Under the pieces are notes generated by a model. The model worked only from the letters and a program-made list of their open reading frames with translations. It had not been told where the DNA came from and ran no database searches. This document shows, piece after piece, positions 19,393 to 31,157 of a stretch of 64,000 bases of DNA. Made by a program: the position numbers and the translations under genes. This DNA comes from Halisarca cf. caerulea (lineage: Eukaryota > Porifera > Demospongiae > Chondrillida > Halisarcidae): contig CAUJGJ010000040.1 of NCBI GenBank assembly GCA_963170055.1, positions 1,101,401-1,165,400 of the forward strand, in the 5' to 3' direction. Position 1 is the stretch's first letter. Every line of letters starts with the position of its first letter.

Positions 19393-22300
19393 ATTCACTT
19401 ACGCAGGTATGTTATGGCACTTTTCGTCATGAAACAAAATGGCTGCCGCTTTCGAATGGCTTGTATAAAATGCCTTGTTTTCTCTTCCTGAAGGTGAAAA
19501 GACTCAAGAAAGCGTCTAGATAGTATTTCGAACATTCCTAGTTTGTGCATAAGTAATTTAAAGAGCCAAAAACATATCGTACGTGTTGTACATGGTCGGT
19601 TTTCAACCATACCAAAATAAGGAAAAAACGCAAACGCAGGTATGTTATGTCCAAATCTAGCCAAAACACTGGCACTTTGTGGTTTTCACGTTATGAGTTT
19701 CATTATCACTGAATTGCGTGGGTTGGTCATGTGCCAGTAACGTGAATCAGCTTAGGAAGCTCCGCGACAAGCAAGGTTATCTATCGAGTTATCTATGGTA
19801 AAAGGTTCAGACCCTACCCAACTTTACCCAGCACGTTTCGTTCACGAAATTCTAAGCGTTGGTTTTGGATAATAACGCTTTCTTTGGCAGGTTTGGGGTT
19901 CACCGACTTAAGTATGAACTAGATATCTTGGAAGGGAAGAATCCGATTTCAAGAGAAGTTGACAATGTTTTCTGAACTCATTCGTTTACTATAACGGGGC
20001 TACGTAAGATCGTATGCTGAAGGTATAGTGTACGAAGATTGATTTAGCCTTGAGAGAAGCCTTTTCACGGGGCAAATTTCTAAAGGCGGAGATCTCAGTA
20101 GATGGCGGTCATGACTACGAAATGTAAGGATTGATTTCTAAAAGGTAAATCTAAATTTTCACCGCATATACTTTTGATTGCTTGTTCTGTTCAAATTATA
20201 TATGCGTCACTATTTCTCGTCTTGTCTGGCTGGAAAGCCACAAAATACTGCAAATAACAGTCAAGCAATAGAATTTCAAAAGTGTATGCGGTGAAAATCT
20301 AGATATTGATCCTGCGATTACTTCAAATCCACTTTGTAAGGTTTAAAAGCCACCGTCTACCATTCCGCCTTTTCCACTAAAACTGTTTTTCACCACGAGC
20401 ACAACTCATGTACTGTTTGTAGGATTGCATGTGATGTCATGTGACTTTCCCGAAGGAAGACAGCTTGCTCCACAAGAAAATTTCATTGAAAATCGCGGTG
20501 GTAGAAATCTCTGATTTTCAGCGTGAAACTTTGAGATATTGTTCCCAAAGGACCAAACCCCTAGAACTGAATTCAGGGTCTTTGTACGTTGAACCGTTTG
20601 CTTTATGTCCAAAGGATTATAACTACTCACCCTCAAATTTTGCATAAATCCTTGGACATAACAGCCATGCAGTGGAGCCTGAAGACCCTGAATTCGATTT
20701 AGTAAGTTCGGTACCTGTGTGTTCTTTTGAGGCTAGTTTTGTGTCCAAAAGCCTAAGTTTCTACCACCGCGTTTTTGGATTTTTATGTTTTCGAGTACGG
20801 TCGGAAAAAAACTGCTCATACGATGTTTTGAAACTTTGCACAATAATCTAAAAGGCTCAGATACAAAGTAGATATGTTTAAGATATAACACAAAGCGTTT
20901 TCTGGGCATCACTAATCGTGCACATGGAAGAAAGACCTATTGATTTCACTTCTTCGATAACGGCGGCCATTTTTGTTTATGTCCCAGATCGGACATAACA
21001 TACCTGCGTAAGGCGCGGGTCTAGACATCTGAATTTAAACACACAAGTCAATTCAGAAGACAGAACATGTCCAAATCTTACTTTTCTGATTTGGGGAAAA
21101 CGCTGCTCCATTCCACGGCTGTTATGTCCACGAATTTCTGATCGCAAAGAACAGCTATAGCAACAAGTGGCTGCGCATAAACTGAAGGGATGGACCGACA
21201 ATCTTCCCCAAATCAGAATTTGAAGTTCAGTCCTTCAGCGATATTCTGACAAAGTTTTAAGTATCTACGTAGAGATCTAGACCTGCGCCTTTTTCGCCAT
21301 AAAATCCTTGTGGACTGGAGTGCTTCTTTAGGCCTTTGTCACATGATATCACATGTCCAGAGAGGCAAACTCTTCAAATACTCGCGTGTTTCAGCCTATA
21401 ATGACGTATAATAGTCGTGTTTAAACTGGTCACATGGCCAAACCGTGATAAACTGTCTGAGGCGCAATAATCTAATTGCATACCTTGTCAAACCACAAAA
21501 CGCCCCCTTTTAGCCTCAATTCTGCCATAACATACCTGCGTATAAGGATATCATCCAGAAATAAGTGACAATTAGCAAGCAAAATGTACATCTTGATGAT
21601 ACCTTATCACTTTGACTGCCATTGAATTTCCTTTTTCAAGAGTAACACACTCGTGTGTACACTTTGCAATTGGTGGGAGATTCCCACACTTCACATTGGA
21701 AACCCCTCAACATACGCAGGTGTGTTAAGTCCAAATCCAGCCATAAATGTAACGTTATACGGCTTCGCGCAATGAATTTCATTATAGCGGTAACCACAAG
21801 GGTTTGTCACGCGCAGATAGCCTGATTTTGGTGAAGACGTCATGTTCAAACAGAAAGAATGCGCGAGTATACGAAAAATGTGACCTAACACTTTCGTAGA
21901 ACATGTGACAGCATGTGACAACAAGCTCAAGAAGAGTTGTGTTCGAGTGGAAAATTTCTTTGAAAATGGCGGTGGTAAAAATCTCAACTTGGAGGATCGT
22001 GAGTAGGTCCATCGTGTTCCCAATAGTCGAAACCACGGTGAAAGATTCCTGGAACTCTGTACCTTTTACCATTTGAGTTATGCCCCGTGTTTTGTGGCTT
22101 GAGACCTCAGAAAAGGAAGTAAACCCCTGGACATAACAGCCGTGCTTTGAGATACCAGGCTCCAGGAATCTTTCAGTTAGTTATTGAACCTAAGGAGTCG
22201 TTTGAACTTACTGGTGTGTTCAGAAGCTGAGATTTTTACCACCGCCTCTTCGCCGTTTTCTTGATTTTACAGTACCTAAAAAAATGCTGTTAGCGGGATC

Positions 22301-22483
22301 AAGTCGTCGTAGACAATCGTTGAAAGTGTACCAATATAACTTCAATATGTTCAGAATACAAAAGAACTAGTAAATGTCACCATAATCTTATGCAGAAAGC
22401 AAAACAAAGTGTGTATTTTGAGTGCTTCCAAAAGGGCGGTCATTTTGAGTTATGGCCAAAACTGGACATAACTCACCTGCGTA
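19393..22483. mobile_element. cluster of FB-A foldback elements
   Basis: Inward ends (CGCAGGT(A/G)TGTTA) occur at 19393, 19636 and 21714; outward ends (ACATAAC-TA/CACCTGCGTA) at about 21009, 21545 and 22483. The copy 21714-22483 is clean: its two 35-bp ends match, and GCGGTGGTAAAAATCTC (about 21970) pairs with GAGATTTTTACCACCGC (about 22229). In 20480-20790 GCGGTGGTAGAAATCT, GAATTCAGGGTCTT and TGTCCAAAGGATTA pair with their complements around 20635. No protein is encoded. At least three nested or adjacent copies are present. Confidence 0.7.
20095..20345. repeat. hairpin repeat shared with 37395-37620
   Basis: AATTTTCACCGCATATACTTTTG pairs locally with CAAAAGTGTATGCGGTGAAAA, and the whole block (TGTCTGGCTGGAAAGCC, AGCCACCGTCTA) recurs at 37395-37620 in the same orientation. 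It lies inside the FB-A cluster. Confidence 0.6.
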
Positions 22484-22868
22484 GCAACACTCCCTTGTAC
22501 TTACAATCTAGTGTAAAAAGGGCTGGTCAAAAACACTCCCAAAAATGACACCATTCACAGTCCTTATATCCATGTATTTCTCTATTTATTGTATTGTATT
22601 TCTATTTCACTATAATTGTGAACTGGTCTCCTATCACGCTGATGAATATGACTGAAAATAATAGCTCAAGAATTTATTGCACAGTGGAAACCAAATGTAC
22701 TCATGCATGAGTCAGGAGTGAATGGAGGGAACCTTTCAACAGTTTGTGGAAAGTCCCTTTAGACAGAGTTCAAAATCATACTTTGCTAAATTTCAAACAC
22801 TCAATAAAATAGACAATATGCTATACTTGCTATAATCCAAGTTATAATAATTCTGAATCCCATGTCTG
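22484..22868. other. dispersed repeat, no gene
   Basis: 22560-22860 matches 41030-41100 and 42440-42560 plus 43090-43200 (shared TTATTGCACAGTGGAAAC and GGGAACCTTTCAACAGTTT). At 42557 the same sequence is split by a hAT-like MITE, so this copy shows the empty site. Confidence 0.55.
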
Positions 22869-23870
22869 CACAGGCTCATTATAGTGTGTCACGCAAAATG
22901 GCTGCCGCGTCGAAGTGGCTAAAATATTAACGCATTTTTAGCTCAAGACAACACATTTTCTTACTTTTTAGAATCGCTGTGTGTTTTATTGTTATTTATC
23001 GAAATATTGGTGTACAGTTTAAGCATAGAGTTTATGTTTCAAAAAGGAAAATTAGCTTTAAAAAAGGTACACTTTTTGCAGCAAATGGCAAAGTCCGGAC
23101 GTGTAGATGGCTTCTAAGACCAACAAGATTGGTATTAAATGAAAGAGTGGAGTATACTTAATAATTTATTAGTGAGCGGAAACATTATAACTCGAAATGA
23201 AAGAATTATGAGGAACAATGTAGTTTATTGGCAATTAAATGTGAAAATTAGGCTTTAAAATGGTTATATAATCGGCGTACCTGGTTATATCTTCTCCTCC
23301 GCTCACGCTATAAATGTACACAATAGTACTTTGAAATGTTCCATATATAAGTATAAGATATAAGTATCATCTACACGTCCGGATCACACGGTCTTTACGA
23401 GCAAGGCTTCAAAGCGGCCATTTAATGGTGACGTCAGTAACTAGGAGCAATTACGTCATCTGTATACTTGCTTTTGGTTCTCGCGCTGCATGGAGTCCTT
23501 CTGAAAATCTTCCATCATTTGATCAGATGCCATTCTTACTTCTATTGGACGGTTATTATTTTCTCAGCTAAGGAAATACGTTTATAAAGCTTCAATTTTG
23601 ATCGATTTACAGATGGATTTGTAAAGCGAATTGGTGAGTTAAACCTCGATCGTTTTTGTTTTGAAAGCCCCTTAGTTTATTGCTTTTGTGTACCTTCCGA
23701 ATCTTCCCAAAATGTGCCGTACGTGTTACTTTGGTGTTGATAATTCTTTAGAGTAAGCTTAATGTTTGTTCGCAAGTACAGCATTCCCGTATATTTTGAC
23801 TTTTTATGAATCTCGCATCTGCGAAGCTCACTTCTATGTATGTGACTTGAATTTCTTGCATTTTCACAAG
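22869..23870. mobile_element. FB-B foldback element copy
   Basis: Starts CACAGGCTCATTATAG, followed by AAAATGGCTGCCGC; the inner sequence (ATTTATCGAAA, GGTACACTTTTT, GGACGTGTAGATGGC, GTGAGCGG...CCGCTCAC) aligns in order with 41108-41720. The right end is not defined. Non-coding. Confidence 0.55.
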
Positions 23871-23872
23871 GA

Positions 23873-24120
23873 AACAAGTAATTCGAGTTAAAAACTCGTG
23901 GGGGCTGCTGCCCCACGCACTCGAATCACTTGCAAAGCATTGGAGTGTAAGTGCACAGCTGAACATTCATAGAACATACTGTTTATTGTAACTGGACGAT
24001 TGTTTTGAAAACAATTGCCATATTTGGCAATTGTTTTCAAAACAATTCCTATAACTCATTCCTGTATAAATTCATACTTCTCTATTACTATTATATAAAT
24101 TCTCTATTAGAAGATTTTTC
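23873..24120 (-). repeat. SR-1 repeat, 3' part, split by the Merlin insertion
   Basis: The reverse complement of the SR-1 3' half: CAAGTAATTCGAGTTAAAAA hairpin, GCACTCGAATCACTTGCAAA, then a near-perfect 48-bp palindrome (ATTGTTTTGAAAACAATTGC...). The other half of the same copy is at 29040-29145, on the far side of the Merlin element. Confidence 0.85.
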
Positions 24121-24328
24121 GGATCAATCGTAATAAACGGACCCGCCGACATTTGCAATTTGTGACGTCACCGATCGCAGTCTCCTCGCATGACGACACA
24201 TATGCCACTCCTCCGGGGCTGAAAAAACAAAATGGCTGACGGATGACGGCGGCGAATGGCAACAGCGTGTACTACTGGTGGGTTCTTCTTGTTTACGTGT
24301 GAATTTTGCATATTATGTGTATATATAT

Positions 24329-24754
24329 CAGAGCTCTCAACCCTTTGTGTGCCCCATGTGTGAGATCTTGTATTAGAATGAGTGAGATTACTATACTTAC
24401 GAGTGAGACATGCTTTCAAGTTAACCATCAAATATACTAAATGTAATAATATGCAACAATAATGCTTTTTCAGAAAGAATTTCAAAATTTGCATGGTAAA
24501 TAGTAAGGATATTATGCTTATGGCATGGCTAAAATACCCTTTGAACCACACTGGCCTAGTTTGGGAAGTGGAAATGGTACCAGTAGCTACTGTAGCTGCC
24601 ACCTCATTGATGTGTGACAAAGTTTACATTAATGTGTGTAGCCTTAATTGCCAACTGATTATTGCGTGAGAAAGGTGACACTGATGCGTGTGAGTGTGAG
24701 CTGTGGTGCTGATGCGTGTGTCTCACGCACAATGCGTGAGAGTTGAGAGCTCTG
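24329..24754. mobile_element. 426-bp hAT-like MITE nested in the Merlin left end
   Basis: Starts CAGAGCTCTCAAC and ends GTTGAGAGCTCTG, the CAG(n)G(n)TCTCAA form of hAT ends. ATATATAT lies on both sides (24321-24328 and 24755-24762). The corresponding place in the other Merlin TIR (about 28824-28840) has one uninterrupted ATATATAT, i.e. the empty site. The 8-bp duplication fits hAT. Because the target is itself simple sequence, its exact length is slightly ambiguous. Confidence 0.85.
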
Positions 24755-24764
<10 letters not shown>

Positions 24765-24794
<30 letters not shown>

Positions 24795-24802
24795 GCGTGT
24801 GC

Positions 24803-24864
<62 letters not shown>

Positions 24865-24866
24865 GC

Positions 24867-24912
<46 letters not shown>

Positions 24913-24920
24913 GCGTGTGC

Positions 24921-24956
<36 letters not shown>

Positions 24957-24964
24957 GCGTGTGC

Positions 24965-25002
<38 letters not shown>

Positions 25003-25010
25003 GCGTGTGC

Positions 25011-25046
<36 letters not shown>

Positions 25047-25054
25047 GCGTGTGC

Positions 25055-25100
<46 letters not shown>

Positions 25101-25102
25101 GC

Positions 25103-25162
<60 letters not shown>

Positions 25163-25227
25163 ATGTGCGTGTGCTTGTGTGTGTGTGTGTGTGTGTGCAT
25201 GTGCGTGTGTGTACATGTGCGTGTATA
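24765..25227 (+). repeat. (TG)n microsatellite with variant higher-order units
   Basis: About 460 bp of TG repeat interrupted by recurring GCGTGTGCGTGTGCTTG blocks every 60-70 bp, showing block-wise duplication. It produces long meaningless open frames on both strands. Confidence 0.95.
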
Positions 25228-25662
25228 TGCACAAAGTATACACGTAAACACTCTGGGCAAAACACACATACAGACAAGAAAAGCCATTTTCTTTGTGTCT
25301 CGAAGCCACTTTATTTTTCCGTGTTTTCGTGTGTTTGCATTTTATGTTATGTTGGATGCCTATGTCTGTGTGTTCATGTTTTATAATTATGTGTTTGTTT
25401 TGTCTTTTGTGTATTTGTATGCATTGGGTATGTGTACTCATTTGTCTTGGTTCATATGTCATGTTCTTCTATTGGTAATTACTAGGTTTTCAAGCTGTTC
25501 TCCATACATGCATAATAATGCTGGTGGTTATCAGGGTAGGAGACATCAGCAATGCAAAGAAAAGCAATGGAAACAGGATACATGCAGAAAAGTAAAGGGG
25601 ATACAACGCAATGAAGAAAAGCAGGCTACAAGAGTTTACAAGAAGGGATTACGGGCAACACA

Positions 25663-26757
25663 TTACACAGGATACTGTGTTGCAATGTCCCCAATGAGAC
25701 TGTCGAAAGCAGCAATTGCAGTGGCCCCAAATCGCTCACGCCACATAAATTCGTCAAGGTAGCTGGTGAGCTTCTCTTCGTGGCATCCCTTCATTCTTTT
25801 AAACTTCGTCTTGACCCTGTTCCAGTACGACTCCACATGCTGCGTGTGAGTACCAGTAACAGGGTCCACAAAGTTCAGCGAATGATTCACTGTAGAATGG
25901 GATGCCACGTTTGGTAGAGTTGTGACCTGGCTGTAAGCCCTCCACTGGTCACTGTGTATCACAGTGCCAGGAAGGGTGTGAGCCTGGATAATGGGAAGGA
26001 GAGTGTTGGCATCCCTCCTTGGTACCACCTCCATATATCCCAGTGCGGGACTGGTGCTTGGGTCGACCATCCCAAACACCCACACTTCATTTGTGGTCGC
26101 TCTACCTCTGTGATGCTAGGAAAATGCAGAATAGCAGACTGTAAAATTCTGCAAAGTGTGCATGTACTTTTGGGAGTGTCTAAGTCTCATACCTTTGGTT
26201 TGTGGCGGAAGAGGGATTCATCCACCTGAACAATTGACCCATCACCCCCCAACTTGATGGGTGTGTTCAGCAATTTGGTGGTGCACACCTCTCTTAAGTA
26301 TTGATATGCCTGAGAGGCAGTGTTGGGCTCCACCTTGGCCTCCTCCGCAGCATCTGTCACTGGGTACTGCCGTGCCCACCAGTACATCAATAGAAGCCAC
26401 TTCTGCAAAGTCAGATGGGATCCTTTGAAGAAGCTGCCTTCTCTGATTGTGACACCATTCTTGCACTGGGGGCAACGCCATCTGCAATAATCCAACATCG
26501 GTATTGAATTTGTGTCAATACTATGTACTTATTGCTTTTTCTTTATTACTTTTTTGTTACTTGTCTTATTACTTACTAATTAATAATTCAATTTCTAACC
26601 TGTGTCCATCACTGACGTCACTTCGCAGTCCAACAACCATAGGTACATTGCACGTACTGCAGTCCTTGGATTGAGCGAGTAAACGTTTGGACTGCATCCA
26701 AGAAATTATCCCCTCCGTTCCTCCAAAAATTACTGGCCCAATATCCAGCAAAGACAT
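25663..26757 (-). CDS. Merlin (ISXO2/IS1595-like) transposase, three exons, intact
   Basis: Exons 26600-26757, 26193-26481 and 25663-26115 join with canonical GT-AG sites (donors GTTAGA, GTATGA; acceptors TTGCAG, CCTAG) in phase to 299 aa. Residues 33-59 hold a zinc-ribbon pair (CSTC...CPQC). The DDE core is Asp140 (VQVDESLF), Asp205 (VIHSDQWRAY) and Glu244 (HTQHVESYW). GRATTNEVWVFG, TVNHS and TGTHTQ are family boxes. It cuts and pastes the surrounding element, making 8-9-bp duplications. The two short introns (about 118 and 77 bp) show adaptation to a eukaryotic host. I see no stop or frameshift. The ATG follows an in-frame region without further support, so a slightly different start is possible. 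Confidence 0.92.
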
Positions 26758-27994
26758 AACTTCTTGATCACCAAACTAGCTCCTGATTCGAAACCCGCCA
26801 AACAAGCTCAAAAAAAGCGCCAAAACACTAATCAGGTGTTGGATCATGTGATGTCTACCAAGCGGAAACACTTTGCTTTGATCCGTATTGTGGTTAGTAG
26901 TGATGTCATAATGACATGACGTCATAAGTCAACATGGCCGTGACCAAAATCGCTGATCGCGAAGTACTGAAAACTATACAGCTATGAATCTAGTACACGC
27001 TATGCACCTTACAAACGGTCGATAAAGTACATTTGCCCATTATTAAATACAATATGAAATACTTTTTTACAATTTTGAAATCGAAATTTGTAGGTTTAGC
27101 GGTTCGTATTTCACTGTGTGTTTAGCCATTCAAGTCAGTAGTCAAATAAATGTTCAGAATGTCATCATTTGTCGAATGTAAGGCTTTCTATTAGTTATAT
27201 ATTGGTTATACAATGCTTGGCTAGAAATTAAAAAATGAATAATTGTACCAACATTTATTATCCATGCGCTGAACACAATTCAGAAACACAGATTATTATG
27301 CATAAAACAAAACAACCAGTGCATCAAAATTATAAATGATAATCAAAAGTAAAGTCTCATAAAACATATCAGTCAAATGTTACAGTGTAACTTCAGCATC
27401 TTCAAGTAACTTGACTCTGTGCACATACAGATTAATTACCTAATAGAAAAAAAGAGAATACTGAAATGGGCTGTCAGTGGAAGATTGCACTGGAATAGAC
27501 ACACCCTTCTTAATTTGCCTGCATGGTTGTCATTATATCTTCTAGCTCCTTTGCTTCTTCTAGGACTCTTACCTAAAACCTATAATTCACATGCACCCAC
27601 AGAATACAAAAAGCACACATGCATGGAATAACACATATATATTATATACAGAAACACACAATGTCATCCACATACACACATACATGCACTGTTAGAAATT
27701 TGTGCTGATTCAGAAGTTCACACCAAAATGAGTGTGAAATCTTGGCTACTGTGAGCACACCTGTTTTGAGGGTGCCCCCCACCCCACGCAAATGTGGTGT
27801 GACTTTCACTCTTACAATGGGAGTGCTCTTCACTCTCCAAAACAGAGTGAACAAGCAAAACGCTAAATGTAAATTTACTTAATTCTTGAAATAATCAAAA
27901 ATACAAATACAAAAGTAACATAAATGCTGAATAACCATGTAGAGAATGTTCTACATTATCTTCAAAAAGTTCAAGAAGCGTTCACTGACAGGTT

Positions 27995-28359
27995 CTATAA
28001 ACAAAAACAGTGTTCAACTTGATCCATCCAAACGATCATTGTCCATCCTTTTCTCAAACTTGCTAGTTACCTGCAAAAAGGGAAGGAACAGTGCACTGAC
28101 TCACAATCCCACAGAATATCGGATACAAAAGATTTACGTACCTTCTTCAAGATTCCGCTTCTGATTAAGCAACAATGAACTTATAGTGAAGAGTAAAACT
28201 TGGATTGTAAATCGATCATAGCAGGTACCTACAGCATGAAGAATATAAAACAGGTAAAGAAGCCCAATAAAGAAAACACAGCAACATACAATGTTTCCTC
28301 GATGCACAGTACGGTACGGGTAACTTACCGATTTTCTTTGCGGCATAACACAAGTTCAT
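27995..28359 (-). CDS. possible short three-exon gene inside the Merlin element
   Basis: ATG at 28359 and three candidate exons (28329-28359, 28142-28228, 27995-28062) join through GTAAGT and GTACGT donors in phase 1 to a 61-aa peptide (MNLCYAAKKIG...RFTIQVLLFTISSLLL...). The middle exon is hydrophobic and could be a membrane segment. The last acceptor is weak, and a stronger one eight bases upstream would end the protein after two codons. Known Merlins usually encode only the transposase. I give this as a candidate only. Confidence 0.2.
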
Positions 28360-28473
28360 GCGTGTAGCAAGTTAAACATCTTAACAGTTGAATATCCTGT
28401 GTTCAAAGCAGCTTCACATTTTACAATGAACCCTAAAAAGGAATAAAGAGGAAAGAGATGTAAGCAAACTAAG

Positions 28474-28840
<367 letters not shown>

Positions 28841-29039
28841 CACATAATATGCAAAATTCACACGTAAACAAGAAGAACCCACCGGTAGTACACGCTGTTG
28901 CCATTCGCCGCCGTCATCCGTCAGCCATTTTGTTTTTTCAGCCCCGGAGGAGTGGCATATGTGTCGTCATGCGAGGAGACTGCGATCGGTGACGTCACAA
29001 ATTGCAAATGTCGGTGGGTCCGTTTATTACGATTGATCC

Positions 29040-29145
29040 GATTTTTCTTCAAATCCATATTATTATATATATCGGACGAGCGTTACACACCGGAAGTTTA
29101 AATGAAAACAATATAGGGACTGCCTGCGGCAGCCCCTAAAAAGTT
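29040..29145 (-). repeat. SR-1 repeat, 5' part, other half of the Merlin-split copy
   Basis: On the minus strand: AGGGGCTGCCGCAGGCAGTC, TATTGTTTTCATTT, GTGTGTAACGCTCGTCCGAT, (TA)n and GGATTTGAAGAAAAATC, matching the 5' halves of 38549-38900 and 45382-45728. Confidence 0.85.
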
Positions 29146-29466
29146 GTGTTTTTATTTTTGGTTTGCGAAATATACGTATTTCTACTGAGCGCTATGTAAT
29201 GACGCATTGCACGTTGACAGATGAACAAAAGTGACGTAGGCAGAAAAGTGACAAATTCTTGAGATTCCTGAACTTTGTCACCTAAAATCCCCATTCCCTG
29301 AGACCAACTATATATATATATATATATAATGCCCCTGTGTGTAGAAGATATTTGATAATCCTGTTCTTACCTTTTCAGTCACTTGTTGGTTTACGCTGAT
29401 GCACACACAATTTGCAAGGAAGTCATATTAGGATAATGTGCTATGTCATTATGTTACCACTGTTAA
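29146..29466. other. non-coding; (TA)n and dispersed repeat
   Basis: (TA)n at about 29311-29328; 29335-29460 is the TTTTCAGTCACTTGTTGG-type repeat shared with 14430-14660 and 43190-43330. No gene. Confidence 0.4.
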
Positions 29467-30413
29467 CCTTTTAACGCCCGCGTTATTTTGTCATCGTTAG
29501 ACCCTTAACGCCCGTAAGCCAATATATTGGCGCAAACTTTTAGAAGTGCTTTTTCCTTGAATTGTGATTGTTTTGTAAATGAAAACGTTCAGGTATCTAG
29601 CCAGAATCATCGTTGGTTAGGTTTACGTCTCCAAATTTATACATGAGGCAAATTCAGACGAATTTGGCAGTAAATTGCTGCTCCCGTACATTTTGATTGT
29701 GACGGCAGCAAATTTCACCACATTTACACCCAAATCATGCTGTTTTGTATCCATTCAAGGTACAATAAGTAACATAAGTCACTTGTAAGACTAAACATGT
29801 CTAAAGATTAGAGAGGTAATGGTGTTTCAACAAGAAAGAAAGCTAAATATAGGGGTTTAGGCAAGGCATGCAATGTGTCAGAACGCAAACTGGTTATCAA
29901 TGATATCTAAACAGAAAATAGAAGCACACCAGTAGTCTTTCTGAGCCAATTGCATGCCATCCTGGCGAATGTTCCCTTGCAGACCAAGGTACAAACTTAA
30001 AACAAACTGAAAATGCCGACGAAGAAGAGAGGAAGTTTTCGCACCAACTGCTCAGATTTTGAAGTGATACCTCTTGTACTCTCTCTATGTTCTTGAAGGG
30101 TACTAGAAAAACCTGTCCTTCGTCTAAAAATGTGCATTTTCTAGTGCACCTAACAAACGGTAGACATTTTATTATTGCAAAACATTGTAAAATAATCAGT
30201 ATACTACCGTTTTACTGTGAACAAGTGTGTTAGATACCCAATTTCTACTGCTCTTTTATAAAGTAAGGACACTTGCTATGGGTAAATTTTGCACGGTATC
30301 ATACTGATACAATTGGTATAAATATTTTTTCCATCGCGCAATGTTCGCGCATCACGGGTCTTAAGGGGTGAGGCCTTGTAGAGCCAATAAAGTGGCTTAC
30401 GGGCATTAAGGGA
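29467..30413. mobile_element. 947-bp piggyBac MITE, deletion derivative of the 31158-33736 element
   Basis: Starts CCTTTTAACGCCCG, ends CGGGCATTAAGGGA, with TTAA at 29463-29466 and 30414-30417. Its first about 530 bp align in order with 31158-31690 (AGCCAATATATTGGCGCAAA, GTCTAGCCA, CTAAACAGAA, CCAGTAGT), after which the transposase gene of the larger copy is missing. Non-autonomous. Confidence 0.9.
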
Positions 30414-30556
30414 TTAATTGACATAAGGTATTTGTTATCATAACACTAGGCGCTTGCTTGATACTGCACACTTTTTGACAAAGGTCACCAAAAGTGTGCA
30501 GTATCAGATACAAATGCACACTTTTTTGCTTTGATGTTTGCCGCATCGTACAACAA

Positions 30557-30605
<49 letters not shown>

Positions 30606-31157
30606 ATATAAGTATGTGTGTGTGCGTGTGTCAACAACATGACAGACTTTCAGGTGTTATTTGGTATCGATGTAATGTTTCATTGAACTTGTGTCTTTGC
30701 TATATACTGTCTTCATCAGCAAAGAATCTTCTAGCCATAAGGAGTTGGTTTGAGAGTTATCTACCATGTTTCAAGTCTCTCCAAGAATTTCCGTGGGCCT
30801 TCAAGTTGTAAAGGTACACCAACAAAGTCTAAAAACGTTCTCTTCGTTCAAAAAAGTTTTGGAATAACTCTAAAACTGACAAAAGCTCTTCTGATGCTCC
30901 CTATAACACAGAAGAGAACGTGGACTTAGTATTTAGGAAGAAAACGTCCATGGATGGGTGGCTAAACCAAAGAATCTTCCCTTGTGTTACCGTGGAAGTC
31001 TATAAAAGTCAAGAAAATGTCAAAGAAAGCTCTGGGAACAGGTGAAATGAAGGCTAAAAGCTTTGTTTCTTTGATTAACCATTTCGGAGTGTTTGAATGT
31101 GTAAGGAAAGTGGTTTAATTGGTCCAGTTTGGTACAAGTTGGACATTAGTAATATAA
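30414..31157. other. non-coding gap with (TA)n
   Basis: (TA)n at 30560-30612. No gene was recognised; sequence around 30780-31060 looks exon-poor and repeat-like. Confidence 0.3.

Noticed and set aside
24703..25386. Long open frames on both strands coding for Cys-Val or His-Thr repeats
   Set aside because: They are translations of the (TG)n/(CA)n microsatellite, open in several frames at once with no other protein features. The same applies to 28356-28904 and 55188-55450.
27680..27860. CACTGTTAGAAATT...CTCCAAAACAGAGTG as a MITE with CACT ends
   Set aside because: The two ends match only over a few bases and no target duplication is visible.
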